From NCBI GenBank assembly GCA_051881775.1, contig JBJEQN010000016.1, forward strand, positions 10,712 through 74,711: DNA of 64,000 nt, in the 5' to 3' direction. Shown here one piece after another: positions 7,997 to 17,860 of the stretch; the stretch's first letter is position 1, and the number at the start of each line of letters is the position of its first letter. Made by a program: the position numbers and the translations under genes. Origin of the DNA: UMGS363 sp051881775 (GTDB lineage: Bacteria > Bacillota > Clostridia > Oscillospirales > Ruminococcaceae). Below the pieces are notes generated by a model. The model had not been told where the DNA came from. It searched no databases and was given only the letters and a program-made list of their open reading frames with translations.

Positions 7997-9034
7997 ATGC
8001 GAGCTGTTAAACCTGTAAAGATAAATGACATTACACTTGACGGAAAGCATATTTATGTTCAGTCTATGCTTAGTGTTCCGTCCTATGATATTGAGGAAAA
8101 CGTTAAGCAGGCGGTAAGACTTGAACAGGCAGGCTGCGAGATAATCAGAGTTTCCGTTCCCGACCAAAAGGCACTGGAGCTTATTCCTGCTATAAAAAAG
8201 GAAGTAAATATCCCCCTTGTGGCTGATATTCATTTCGATTACAAACTTGCAATAGAAAGCGCTGAAAGAGGCATCGACAAAATAAGGATAAATCCCGGAA
8301 ATATCGGCGATACGGAACGTGTAAAGGCTGTTGCCGATACATGCAGAAAAAAGGGTATCCCTATCCGTATAGGCGTAAATTCCGGCTCTCTTGAAAAGGA
8401 GCTGCTTGAAAAATACGGTTCTCCAACGGCTGAGGCGCTTGTGGAAAGCGCTCTGGGTCATGCAAAGCTGCTGGAAAACTGCGATTTTGAGGATATCGTC
8501 ATTTCCATAAAATCCTCAAATGTAAATACCATGATAAAAGCGTACCGTCTGCTTGCCGAGCAATGCAGCTATCCTTTGCACCTTGGAGTTACCGAGGCAG
8601 GAACAGCGCATATGGGACTTATCAAATCTGCGGTGGGAATAGGCTCTCTCCTTTGCGACGGGATAGGCGAGACCATAAGAGTTTCCCTTACCGCCGACCC
8701 TGTTGAAGAAGTCTATGCTGCAAAGGACATTCTCAAGGCGATAGACAGGGGCAGCGGTCCAAGGCTCATTTCCTGCCCCACCTGCGGAAGAACAAGGATA
8801 GACCTTATCGGACTTGCACGCAGAGTTGAAGAGGAGATAAGCAGGATAGACAAGGACATAACCGTTGCAGTTATGGGCTGCGCAGTAAACGGTCCCGGAG
8901 AAGCAAGAGAAGCCGACATAGGTATCGCAGGCGGAGATGGCTGCGCACTGCTTTTCAGTAAAGGAGAAATACTCAGGAAGGTACCCGAGGACAGGATACT
9001 TGAGGAGCTTCTTGCCGAGATAGAAAAAATTTAG
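7997..9034 (+). CDS. ispG: 4-hydroxy-3-methylbut-2-enyl-diphosphate synthase
   Basis: IspG, a [4Fe-4S] enzyme, reduces the cyclic diphosphate intermediate to HMBPP in the MEP pathway. The 345-residue length matches the short bacterial form. The cluster ligands are seen in CPTCGR near residue 258 and in MGCAVNGPGEA near residue 293. The N-terminal barrel has QSMLSVPSYD and VADIHFDYKLA. AGGAGG precedes the ATG by 6 nt. It lies between rseP and polC. Confidence 0.97.
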   Translation: MRAVKPVKINDITLDGKHIYVQSMLSVPSYDIEENVKQAVRLEQAGCEIIRVSVPDQKALELIPAIKKEVNIPLVADIHFDYKLAIESAERGIDKIRINPGNIGDTERVKAVADTCRKKGIPIRIGVNSGSLEKELLEKYGSPTAEALVESALGHAKLLENCDFEDIVISIKSSNVNTMIKAYRLLAEQCSYPLHLGVTEAGTAHMGLIKSAVGIGSLLCDGIGETIRVSLTADPVEEVYAAKDILKAIDRGSGPRLISCPTCGRTRIDLIGLARRVEEEISRIDKDITVAVMGCAVNGPGEAREADIGIAGGDGCALLFSKGEILRKVPEDRILEELLAEIEKI

Positions 9035-9049
9035 GAGTTGTAAATTTCA

Positions 9050-12000
9050 ATGCTTATTAAGGAACTTTTTTCGGAGTATATCGAGCAGATTCCGAACTCT
9101 ATCGGAAAAGGCGAAATGCTTAAAATAAAACATACGGAAGATTTTAAGAAAATGTATGTTTATGCGGCTTTTGACCGTGTGCAGAGCAGCGAATATATTG
9201 CCGATTTTGAAAAGAGCATTGAGAAGGCAATGGGACTTCAGACGTTTTCCCTCATATGCCGCTACACACCCAATCTTTTCAGCGAGCGTGTGGTTCCGGA
9301 GCTTGTGGAAATACTTAAGCGCAGTATGTATGTTATAAACGGACATCTGAAGGACGCTTTGTACAATTTTGACGGAACCACTCTTACTGTGACTATGAAA
9401 GGCGCAGGCTATGATATGCTGTGCAAGGCAGGCTTTGAGCGTGAGCTTTCAAAGACTATCAAGGAGTATTTTCAGAGAGATGTAAAGGTCGTTCTGGTAA
9501 ATGGCAGCGTTCAGAACGGGGATTCTCAGGCGGATTATGAAAACGACCTTCGTGCGTACATAGCAAATGTTCCTCCGCCGGATTATGTTCCGCCGGAAAA
9601 TACTGCACCGTCCTTTGATACGGAAATGTCGGCAGAAAACCTTGTTACGGTAAATTATAAGGATCTGCCAATACTTTCCGAGGGCGCAGAGATAGTCAAG
9701 GGCAGAAAAATAGATTCGCCCGTTATAAATATTGCCGATATTCAGGGCAAGGTAAGCAATATTACTGTCTGGGGCGATGTTTTTGACTATCAGGAAAAGG
9801 AAATACGCACCAAAAACGGCGAAAAACGTATAGTTTCTCTCAGTATAACCGACTATACAAGCTCCATTTCCATAAAAAGCTTTGAAAATAAAGATGATGA
9901 AAACCTTTTAGCCAAGTTTGCAAAGGGCGGAACTCTGCTTATACGAGGAAGAACGGAGTTTGACAGCTTTGAAAACGAGCTTGTGTTTAAAGCCAACGAT
10001 ATTATGAAGGTACAGCGCATTGAGCGCATGGACAATGCTGAGGAAAAACGAGTTGAGCTTCATCTTCATACAAATATTTCAATGATGGACGCAATTACTC
10101 CTGCCGCTAAACTTATTGAGCGTGCGTATAAGTGGGGACACAAGGCCATAGCCATAACCGACCACGGTGTTGTTCAGGCATTCCCCGAAGCAAGCGCCAC
10201 AGTTGCCGATATACGCAAAAAGGGCGGAGATTTTAAGGTGATTTACGGCTGTGAGGCTTATTCCGTAAACGATTGTATGGAAGCTGTAAGACTTTACAAG
10301 GATAAGCGGCTTAAGGACGAGCTTATTGTTTTCGATATAGAAACAACGGGCTTTAACGCCGAAGCGGAGAGAATAATCGAGATAGGCGCAGTAAAGCTGA
10401 ATAATCTTGAAATTGAAGCGACATTTCAGACCTTTGTTAACCCCGACAGGCATATTCCCGAAAGAATAACGGAGCTGACAAGCATTACCGATAACGACGT
10501 TAAGGACGCACCGTCGCAGGAAGAAGCGCTCAGGAGCTTTATTGACTTCTGCGGAGAAGCGCCCGTGCTTATTGCCCACAATTCTTCCTTCGACTGTTCC
10601 TTTATCGGAGCAGCCTGCCGCCGTTACGGGATAGTGTTCCACTTCTCCGAGATAGATACGGTGGTAATGAGCAGAAGTATGCTTCCCGAGCTTAAAAGGC
10701 ATAAGCTGGACAACGTTGCAAAGGAACTGAAACTGGGTGAATTCGACCACCACAGAGCCGACGACGACGCAAAAATGCTTGCAAGAATATTTATCAAGCT
10801 GGCAGGCAGGCTTATTGAAGAGCATAAGATAGAATACATTTCCGAGATAAACGCCTGCGTAAAGAATGTTGACCCCCGTCTGCTGAAAATGTATCACCAG
10901 ATAATTCTTGTAAAGGACGCTATCGGGCTGAAAAATCTGTATAAACTTATTTCTTTCAGCAATCTGAAATACTACAGAAGAAAGCCGAGAATACCTATTT
11001 CCGAGGTAATGAAGCACAGAGAGGGACTTATAATCGGCAGCGCCTGCGAAGCCGGAGAGGTATTTTCTGCGGTCAAAGAGGGAAGACCTTGGGAAGATAT
11101 AAAGAGGATAGCAAGTTTTTACGATTATCTTGAAATACAGCCTGTTGGAAACAACGAATTCCTTATCAGAGACCCCGACCAGCCTGCGTTCAACACTATT
11201 GAAGACCTGCAGGAGCTTAACAAAAAGATAGTCCGTCTTGGAGAAGAACTTGGAATACCCGTTGTTGCGACTTGTGACGTTCATTTTATGGACAAGTCCG
11301 ACGCAATTTTCCGCCGTATCCTGCAGCAGGGCGGTCTGAAAATGAACGACGGTGCAAATCAGCCGCCGCTGTACCTCAGAACCACCGATGAGATGCTTGA
11401 AGAATTCTCTTACCTCGGAAAAGAAAAGGCTTACGAGGTAGTCGTTACAAATACAAATATGATAGCGGACTGGGTAAATCCCGATATTGTTCCTATCCCT
11501 CCCGGAACCTTTACCCCCGAGATCGAGGGAGCAGAGGAAGACCTACAACGCATCACTTGGGCTAAGTGCAAAGAAATTTACGGCGACCCCGTTCCCGAGC
11601 TTGTTGCCAAGCGCCTTGACAGAGAGCTTTCCTCCATTATAAAGCACGGCTTTGCGGTTTTGTATATGATAGCGCAGAAGCTGGTTGCAAATTCCAACGA
11701 GCACGGCTATCAGGTAGGCTCCAGAGGTTCGGTAGGTTCCTCCTTCGTTGCTTCAATGGCAGGAATTTCCGAGGTAAATCCGCTTCCTCCCCATTACATA
11801 TGCCCCAAATGCAAGCACAGCGAATTTATTACAGACGGTTCCGTAAGCTCAGGCTTTGACCTGCCCCCTAAGGACTGCCCCGAATGCGGTACGCCTTACA
11901 ACAGAAACGGACACGATATACCCTTTGAGACCTTCCTTGGCTTTGACGGCGACAAGGCACCTGATATCGACCTTAACTTTTCGGGCGAATATCAGACCTT

Positions 12001-13390
12001 TGCCCATAAGTACACGGAAGAGCTTTTCGGCGTTGACAACGTGTTCAAGGCAGGTACAATAGGTACCGTTGCGGATAAAACGGCATACGGTTATGTTATG
12101 CACTATCTTGAAGAAACGGGTCAGACCGCTACCAAAGCGGAAATTTCAAGGCTTACCATCGGCTGCACGGGCATCAAGAGAACAACGAGCCAGCACCCCG
12201 GCGGAATGGTCGTTGTTCCGTCAAAATTTGAGGTCTACGACTTTACCCCCGTACAGCACCCTGCCGATGACCCCAATTCAAACTTTATAACCACCCATTT
12301 TGACTTCCATTCACTTCACGATACCATTCTGAAGCTTGACGAGCTTGGACACGACGTTCCGACGTTATATAAGCACCTTGAAGATATGACAGGTATCAAG
12401 ACCGACGATATTTTCCCCGGCGATGAAAAGGTAATGAGCTTATATACGTCTACCGAAGCACTGGGCGTTACCCCCGAACAGATAGACAGCGAAACAGGCA
12501 CTCTTGCCATACCCGAAATGGGTACAGGCTTTGCCCGTCAGATGCTTGTGGACGCACAGCCCAAGAAGTTCTCCGACCTGCTCCAGATATCTGGACTTTC
12601 TCACGGAACGGACGTATGGCTCGGAAACGCACAGGATCTTATCAAAAGCGGAACTTGTACTATTTCCGAGGTTATCGGCTGCCGTGACGGTATCATGACC
12701 TATCTTATTTACCACGGAGTTGAGCCGAAAACTGCGTTCAAGATAATGGAGATAACCCGAAAGGGTAAAGCGCCCAAGCTGCTGACAGACGAAATGAAGC
12801 AGGATATGCTTGACCACGGCGTACCTCAGTGGTATATCGACAGCTGCTTGAAGATAAAGTATATGTTCCCAAAAGCCCACGCCGCAGCCTACGTTATTGC
12901 CGCCAACAGACTTGCGTGGTTCAAGGTCTACTATCCTCTCGCTTTCTATGCTACAATATTTACGGTGCGAGGAGAAGATTTTGATGCCGAGACCGCCGTT
13001 CAGGGTAAGGAGGCTGTCCGTTTCAGACTTGACGAGCTTAAGAAAAAGGGCAACGACCGAACAGCCAAGGAAACCTCCACTATGGATATGCTTATGATAA
13101 CAAATGAGATGATGCAGAGAGGTTTCGAGTTCCTGCCCATAGACATTTACAAGTCCCACGGTACGGATTACACCATTGAGGACGGAAAAATACGCCTGCC
13201 CTTCTGCGCTGCCAACGGAATAGGCGCAAATGCCGCTAAAGCCATATATGACGCCGTTCAGCAGGGTCCGCTCCTTTCCATAGACGAATTGCAGGAGCGC
13301 AGCGGAGCAACAAAATCGGTAATCGAGACCCTTGAAAGCATTGGTGCAATGGGTTCGCTGCCGAAATCCGACCAGATGTCGCTATTCTGA
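9050..13390 (+). CDS. polC: DNA polymerase III alpha subunit, PolC type
   Basis: PolC is the replicative polymerase of low-GC Gram-positives, with built-in proofreading. The 1446-residue protein shows, in order: an OB-fold region (about 215-330); a PHP domain starting with HLHTN near 336; an inserted DEDDh exonuclease with FDIETTG near 425, AHNSSFD near 508 and HHRADDDA near 566; the second PHP half with ATCDVHFMD near 740; a zinc finger CPKC-N21-CPEC near 917-945; the palm with the catalytic DKAPDIDLNFSGEYQ near 968; and a C-terminal helix-hairpin-helix (ANGIGANAAKAI) near 1384. It ends in SDQMSLF, a likely beta-clamp-binding peptide. AGGAG lies about 12 nt before the ATG. It is the last gene of the pyrH cluster. 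Confidence 0.98.
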   Translation: MLIKELFSEYIEQIPNSIGKGEMLKIKHTEDFKKMYVYAAFDRVQSSEYIADFEKSIEKAMGLQTFSLICRYTPNLFSERVVPELVEILKRSMYVINGHLKDALYNFDGTTLTVTMKGAGYDMLCKAGFERELSKTIKEYFQRDVKVVLVNGSVQNGDSQADYENDLRAYIANVPPPDYVPPENTAPSFDTEMSAENLVTVNYKDLPILSEGAEIVKGRKIDSPVINIADIQGKVSNITVWGDVFDYQEKEIRTKNGEKRIVSLSITDYTSSISIKSFENKDDENLLAKFAKGGTLLIRGRTEFDSFENELVFKANDIMKVQRIERMDNAEEKRVELHLHTNISMMDAITPAAKLIERAYKWGHKAIAITDHGVVQAFPEASATVADIRKKGGDFKVIYGCEAYSVNDCMEAVRLYKDKRLKDELIVFDIETTGFNAEAERIIEIGAVKLNNLEIEATFQTFVNPDRHIPERITELTSITDNDVKDAPSQEEALRSFIDFCGEAPVLIAHNSSFDCSFIGAACRRYGIVFHFSEIDTVVMSRSMLPELKRHKLDNVAKELKLGEFDHHRADDDAKMLARIFIKLAGRLIEEHKIEYISEINACVKNVDPRLLKMYHQIILVKDAIGLKNLYKLISFSNLKYYRRKPRIPISEVMKHREGLIIGSACEAGEVFSAVKEGRPWEDIKRIASFYDYLEIQPVGNNEFLIRDPDQPAFNTIEDLQELNKKIVRLGEELGIPVVATCDVHFMDKSDAIFRRILQQGGLKMNDGANQPPLYLRTTDEMLEEFSYLGKEKAYEVVVTNTNMIADWVNPDIVPIPPGTFTPEIEGAEEDLQRITWAKCKEIYGDPVPELVAKRLDRELSSIIKHGFAVLYMIAQKLVANSNEHGYQVGSRGSVGSSFVASMAGISEVNPLPPHYICPKCKHSEFITDGSVSSGFDLPPKDCPECGTPYNRNGHDIPFETFLGFDGDKAPDIDLNFSGEYQTFAHKYTEELFGVDNVFKAGTIGTVADKTAYGYVMHYLEETGQTATKAEISRLTIGCTGIKRTTSQHPGGMVVVPSKFEVYDFTPVQHPADDPNSNFITTHFDFHSLHDTILKLDELGHDVPTLYKHLEDMTGIKTDDIFPGDEKVMSLYTSTEALGVTPEQIDSETGTLAIPEMGTGFARQMLVDAQPKKFSDLLQISGLSHGTDVWLGNAQDLIKSGTCTISEVIGCRDGIMTYLIYHGVEPKTAFKIMEITRKGKAPKLLTDEMKQDMLDHGVPQWYIDSCLKIKYMFPKAHAAAYVIAANRLAWFKVYYPLAFYATIFTVRGEDFDAETAVQGKEAVRFRLDELKKKGNDRTAKETSTMDMLMITNEMMQRGFEFLPIDIYKSHGTDYTIEDGKIRLPFCAANGIGANAAKAIYDAVQQGPLLSIDELQERSGATKSVIETLESIGAMGSLPKSDQMSLF

Positions 13391-13405
13391 TATAATATAC
13401 AAGTA

Positions 13406-13462
13406 CGGAGAGTGAATTCCGATAGATTTTTCCGTGGTTTCATTCTCCGCCTTGTTGTTTTC
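13406..13462 (+). terminator. Terminator after polC
   Basis: CGGAGAGTGAA (13406-13416) pairs with TTCATTCTCCG (13439-13449) over 11 bp with one G-U pair. CTTGTTGTTTTC follows. It separates the polC cluster from the his operon. Confidence 0.7.
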
Positions 13463-13484
13463 AAAAAATTAACAACTTAAACTG

Positions 13485-13513
13485 TTGACTTCTGAGTGAT
13501 ACTATGATATTAT
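13485..13513 (+). promoter_or_regulatory. Promoter of the his operon
   Basis: TTGACT (13485-13490) and TATTAT (13508-13513) are 17 nt apart, about 65 nt before hisZ. A second -10-like TATAAT at 13511-13516 overlaps it at 20-nt spacing. I saw no T-box in the short leader. Confidence 0.6.
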
Positions 13514-13577
13514 AATATCAAGATAATATGCTAATGTTTTAACATGGTAAAGTGTATAGGAGAAAAGGAGTAAATAA

Positions 13578-14783
13578 ATGAAGCAGTACGATTTAATAAC
13601 GCCGGAGGGAACCAACGATCTGCTGTTCGAGGACTGTGCAATAAGAAACGGTATCGAGCAGAGGATAGCAGGGATATTTTCCTCAAAGGGATATTGTGAG
13701 ATAGTGACCCCCGGAATTGAGTTTTTTGATGTGTTCAACCTGCGTTCAAGATATTTTCCGCAGGAAAGTATGTATAAGCTGGTGGACGGAAAGGGCAGGC
13801 TTCTTGTGGTAAGACCCGATTCCACCATGCCTATTGCAAGAGTTGCGGCTACAAGGCTCAGGGAAGTGCCGCTGCCTCTGCGTATGTTTTACAGGCAGAA
13901 CGTTTACCGCAACAGCCCTGCAATGCGAGGCGGAAGTGATGAAATAAAGCAGATGGGCATTGAGCTTATCGGCTCCGATTCACGCAGAGCAGACCTTGAA
14001 GTAATTACAACAGCTATTGAAGTTCTTGCTTCCTGTGATAACGAAAAGTTCAGATTTGAAATAGGTGATATAGGCTTTTTCAGAGAGCTTGTCAACAAGC
14101 TGGATACAGATGACGCTTCCAAGGAGGAAATAAGAAGCCTTATTGAAGTAAAAAACTATCCTGCACTTAACGACCTGCTGGATTCTATCGGAAACAACAA
14201 GATAACAAATGCGCTGAAACAGCTTCCGAGACTTTTCGGCGGCGTTGAGGTCTTTGAAAAGGCTGCAAATCTTTTTGCAGACGAGAAGATAAACAAGATA
14301 CTTTCCGATTTGAAGGCAATTTACAACGACCTTTCCGCACTTGGCTATGACGGAAAGATAACCGTTGACCTTGGTATCGTAAATAAGATGGATTATTATA
14401 CCGGCGTGGTAATGAAGGGCTACCTTGAAGGCTGCGGTGATGAAGTCCTTTCCGGCGGACGTTACAATCATCTCCTTGCAGAGTTTGGCTATGACGTTCC
14501 GGCAACAGGCTTCGCTGTAAATATTGACGCTGCGGCAAAGCTTATCAAGCGTTCCAACACATATAAGGCTCCCGTTGCGGACGCAATAGTTTTTGCTGAA
14601 AATGGTTATGAGATGGACGGCCTGAAATATGCTCATAAACTTATTTCGGAGGGTCTGACCGTTGAAAACTCGGTTTTCGGCACTCTTGAAGAAACAAAAA
14701 AATATGCCGCAGACAGAAAGATAAGAAAGGTTATCTGCGTTTCCGACAAGATAACCGAAGCGGAGGTGTACGTCAATGAATAA
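13578..14783 (+). CDS. hisZ: ATP phosphoribosyltransferase regulatory subunit
   Basis: HisZ is a catalytically inactive class II histidyl-tRNA synthetase paralogue that complexes with short-form HisG and mediates histidine feedback. The 401-residue protein begins with TPEGTNDLLFEDC and has the HisRS-like motif 2 region RPDSTMPIARVA and MFYRQNVYRN, plus a C-terminal domain resembling an anticodon-binding fold. Its place directly upstream of a 213-residue hisG, with an 8-nt overlap, supports HisZ over a true HisS. AAAAGGAG precedes the ATG. Confidence 0.95.
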   Translation: MKQYDLITPEGTNDLLFEDCAIRNGIEQRIAGIFSSKGYCEIVTPGIEFFDVFNLRSRYFPQESMYKLVDGKGRLLVVRPDSTMPIARVAATRLREVPLPLRMFYRQNVYRNSPAMRGGSDEIKQMGIELIGSDSRRADLEVITTAIEVLASCDNEKFRFEIGDIGFFRELVNKLDTDDASKEEIRSLIEVKNYPALNDLLDSIGNNKITNALKQLPRLFGGVEVFEKAANLFADEKINKILSDLKAIYNDLSALGYDGKITVDLGIVNKMDYYTGVVMKGYLEGCGDEVLSGGRYNHLLAEFGYDVPATGFAVNIDAAAKLIKRSNTYKAPVADAIVFAENGYEMDGLKYAHKLISEGLTVENSVFGTLEETKKYAADRKIRKVICVSDKITEAEVYVNE

Positions 14784-15417
14784 CGAAAACAGAAAGCTGC
14801 GCATTGCGCTTACAAAGGGCAGACTTGAAAAGGATACGGTCGCTCTGCTTGAAAAAATAGGATATGACTGTTCCGCTGTAAGAGATAAGGGCAGAAAGCT
14901 GATACTTCCCGTAGGCGATACCATTGAAGTTGTGCTTGCAAAGGCTGCGGACGTTATTACATACGTTGAACACGGCGTATGCGATATGGGCGTTGTTGGC
15001 AAGGACACCATAATGGAAATGAGCGGCAAGTTTTTTGAGATAGCCGACCTTGGCTTCGGACGCTGCAAATTTGCTCTTGCAGGAAAAAAAGGCGAGGATT
15101 TTTATCAGGGCTACAACGTTAAGACCATTGCAACAAAATATCCCAACGTTTCACGTTCCTTCTTCGAGAAAAAGGGCATGGATGTTGAAATAGTAAAGAT
15201 TGAAGGAAGCGTGGAGCTTGCTCCGCTGCTTGACCTTGCAGACGCTATCGTTGATATTGTGGAAACGGGAACTACTCTCCGTGAAAACGGACTTGAGGTT
15301 TATGAGGACGTTGCTCCCGTTTCGGCAAGACTTATCGTTAATACAGTAAGTCTTAAGATACGTCAGCATGAAATAGAAGAGCTTATCAAGAAAATTGAAG
15401 ATAATATCGAAAAATAA
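14776..15417 (+). CDS. hisG: ATP phosphoribosyltransferase catalytic subunit, short form
   Basis: HisG joins ATP and PRPP in the first step of histidine synthesis. At 213 residues it lacks the C-terminal regulatory domain of long HisG, so it depends on HisZ. Motifs include RIALTKGRLEKDTVALL at the N-terminus, the DMGVVGKDTIME stretch and the PRPP-binding DAIVDIVETGTTLRENGL. GGAGGTG lies inside the hisZ 3' end, indicating translational coupling. Confidence 0.97.
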   Translation: MNNENRKLRIALTKGRLEKDTVALLEKIGYDCSAVRDKGRKLILPVGDTIEVVLAKAADVITYVEHGVCDMGVVGKDTIMEMSGKFFEIADLGFGRCKFALAGKKGEDFYQGYNVKTIATKYPNVSRSFFEKKGMDVEIVKIEGSVELAPLLDLADAIVDIVETGTTLRENGLEVYEDVAPVSARLIVNTVSLKIRQHEIEELIKKIEDNIEK

Positions 15418-15477
15418 ACCTCACACATCATTTATCGGAAGGAGGATATATTCCCGAAGGGGGATATAACAGCAGAC

Positions 15478-16764
15478 ATGATAAAGAAAATTTATGCAAA
15501 CGGAACCGATGAAAAGAACTTTCTTAAAGAAGTTGAAAAGCGCAACGGCGAAAAGGATAAAAAGGTAAGCGAAATTGTCGGAGATATAATCGAGACCGTA
15601 AAAAACGGCGGTGATAAGGCTGTAAAGGATTATACGCTTAAATTTGACGGCAAGCTGCCACAGTATTACGAGGTGCCGAGAGATGTTATTAACGACGCTC
15701 TCACCGAGGCTGATTCGGATTTTGTCAACGCTCTTCTCAGCGCTCAGGAAAACATTACCGCTTTCCACCAGCGCCAGAAGGAGCAGGGCTTTATTGATCC
15801 TCATCCTAACGGAGTTATTCTCGGTCAGCGTGTAAGAGGACTTGAAAGAGTGGGACTTTACGTTCCCGGCGGCACGGCTGCTTACCCCTCGTCTGTGCTT
15901 ATGAATGCGATCCCCGCAAAAATTGCCGGAGTAAAGGAGATCATAATGGTAACTCCGCCTAAAAAGGACGGAACTCCCAACAAGGATATTCTTGTGGCTG
16001 CAGCTATCTGCGGCGTTGACAGGATATTTATGGCAGGCGGAGCGCAGGCTGTTGCGGCTCTTGCATACGGTACCGAGGAAATACCCAAGGTAGATAAGAT
16101 AGTAGGCCCCGGAAATATTTTTGTTGCAACGGCAAAGAAGCTGCTTTTCGGTGTAGTTGATATAGATATGGTAGCAGGACCCAGCGAGATACTTGTTGTT
16201 GCCGATGAAACAGCAGACCCGAAGTACCTTGCTGCAGACCTTATGTCACAGGCTGAACACGATGTTCTTGCCTCCGCTATCCTTATTACAACAAGCGAGG
16301 AGATCGCCGATAAGACTATTGCGGAAATTGAACGTCAGAAGGAAGCTCTTTCAAGAAAAGATATTATAGAAAAGTCCATGGACAGTTACGGCGCAGTTAT
16401 CATAACAAAGTCCATTGATGACGCTGTTGATATTGCCAACGCCCTTGCACCGGAACACCTTGAAATGCAGGTCGCAAATCCTATGGAATACCTTGGCAGA
16501 CTTGACAACGCAGGTTCAATTTTCCTCGGAAAATACGCTCCCGAGCCCCTTGGAGACTATTATGCAGGTCCAAACCACGTTCTTCCCACAAGCGGAACCG
16601 CAAGATTTTTCTCACCCCTTTCCGTTGCAAGCTTCACAAAGCGCTCCAGCTTCATTTATTACACCGAACAGGCGCTTCTCGACGCAAAGGACGATATTGT
16701 ATGTATTGCCGAGCGTGAGGGACTTACCGCTCATGCAAATGCAATAAAGGTAAGATTTGAATAA
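15478..16764 (+). CDS. hisD: Histidinol dehydrogenase
   Basis: HisD oxidises histidinol to histidine through the aldehyde, using two NAD and zinc. The 428-residue length is standard. Visible blocks are GLYVPGGTAAYPSSVLMNAI, VDKIVGPGN, DMVAGPSEILVVAD, SQAEHD (catalytic and metal His), GPNHVLPT and SPLSVASFTKRSSF. The 60-nt gap before it holds two near-identical GAAGG(A/G)GGATATA segments 18 nt apart, each carrying a Shine-Dalgarno-like core. The ATG at 15478 matches the usual N-terminus. Confidence 0.98.
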   Translation: MIKKIYANGTDEKNFLKEVEKRNGEKDKKVSEIVGDIIETVKNGGDKAVKDYTLKFDGKLPQYYEVPRDVINDALTEADSDFVNALLSAQENITAFHQRQKEQGFIDPHPNGVILGQRVRGLERVGLYVPGGTAAYPSSVLMNAIPAKIAGVKEIIMVTPPKKDGTPNKDILVAAAICGVDRIFMAGGAQAVAALAYGTEEIPKVDKIVGPGNIFVATAKKLLFGVVDIDMVAGPSEILVVADETADPKYLAADLMSQAEHDVLASAILITTSEEIADKTIAEIERQKEALSRKDIIEKSMDSYGAVIITKSIDDAVDIANALAPEHLEMQVANPMEYLGRLDNAGSIFLGKYAPEPLGDYYAGPNHVLPTSGTARFFSPLSVASFTKRSSFIYYTEQALLDAKDDIVCIAEREGLTAHANAIKVRFE

Positions 16765-16793
16765 TAGCTTCTGGCAGAGAGGAACCGTTTTTT

Positions 16794-17849
16794 ATGTACG
16801 AGTTAAACAATAAGCTGAAAAAAATCGAGGCTTACGACCCGATTGAGGGAAATTATAAAATAAGGCTGGACGCAAATGAATCCTGCTTTAACATCAACGA
16901 AAAATTCGGAGATAAAATTGCCGAAGCGGTAAAGAGCCTTAGCCTTAACCGTTACCCCGACCCGACTGCTTCTGCGGTAAACAAGGCTTTTGCAGAGCTG
17001 TACGGCATCTCCGAGAAACTTGTTACAGCCGGAAACGGCTCCGACGAGCTTATAAGCATTATCTGCGGCTGTTTTCTTGAAAAACACGACAAAGTGCTTA
17101 CTCTTTCACCGGATTTTTCAATGTACGCTTTTTACAGCGAGCTTTACGAGCTGCAGGTCGTTTCCATGCCTAAGGGTGACGACCTGAGGATAGATGTTTC
17201 CAAGGTTATCGAGTACTGCAACAACAACGAGATAAAGGCTGTCATTTTTTCAAACCCCTGCAACCCTACCTCTCTCGGTCTGAAAAAAGAGGACGTTGTC
17301 AGACTTGTGAAGGGCGTAAGCTGCCTTGTTATCGTTGACGAAGCGTATATGGATTTTTGGGATCAGAGCATTCTTGACAGAGTTGAGGAATTCGATAACC
17401 TTATTATCCTTAAAACCTGTTCAAAGGCTGTGGGAATGGCGGCAATACGTCTTGGCTTCGCAGTGGCAACGCCTAAGATAACAAATGCGCTGAGAGCTGT
17501 TAAGTCGCCCTACAATACCGACACCATTTCTCAGACAATAGGAAGGATAATACTTTCCGAAAAGGACACTCTCCAAAAGTTCCGTGACGAGATCGTTGAA
17601 AGCCGCAAAGAGCTTCAGGAGGCTGTAAACGAGCTTGCCGCAAAATATACAAAGCTTGAAAAGGTCTATGATTCTGTCGCAAATTTTGTTTTCATAAAAA
17701 CCTCTGCGGCAAAGGAAATTCACGAAAAGCTGCTTGAAAGGTCAATTGCCGTAAGATATATGGGCAGCTACATAAGGATCACTGCAGGTACAAAGGAAGA
17801 AAACAAAGCTGTGATCTCCGCTCTTAATGAAATACTTGCCGGAATGTAA
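16794..17849 (+). CDS. hisC: Histidinol-phosphate aminotransferase
   Basis: HisC is a PLP enzyme converting imidazole-acetol phosphate to histidinol phosphate. The 351-residue protein has the N-terminal LDANES and RYPDPTA substrate region, AGNGSDELI, SNPCNPTSLGL (Asn), the VDEAYMDFW Asp and Tyr, and TCSKAVGMAAIRLGF with the PLP lysine (TCSK). It follows hisD by 30 nt and precedes hisB by 12 nt, in line with a his operon role. Confidence 0.96.
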   Translation: MYELNNKLKKIEAYDPIEGNYKIRLDANESCFNINEKFGDKIAEAVKSLSLNRYPDPTASAVNKAFAELYGISEKLVTAGNGSDELISIICGCFLEKHDKVLTLSPDFSMYAFYSELYELQVVSMPKGDDLRIDVSKVIEYCNNNEIKAVIFSNPCNPTSLGLKKEDVVRLVKGVSCLVIVDEAYMDFWDQSILDRVEEFDNLIILKTCSKAVGMAAIRLGFAVATPKITNALRAVKSPYNTDTISQTIGRIILSEKDTLQKFRDEIVESRKELQEAVNELAAKYTKLEKVYDSVANFVFIKTSAAKEIHEKLLERSIAVRYMGSYIRITAGTKEENKAVISALNEILAGM

Positions 17850-17860
17850 GGAGGATAAAA

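Noticed and set aside
10079..11284. Minus-strand 401-codon frame inside polC
   Set aside because: It is antisense to the conserved PHP and exonuclease region of PolC and has no domain of its own.
13980..15068. Minus-strand 362-codon frame across hisZ-hisG
   Set aside because: It spans two clear his genes in antisense and shows no recognisable protein features.
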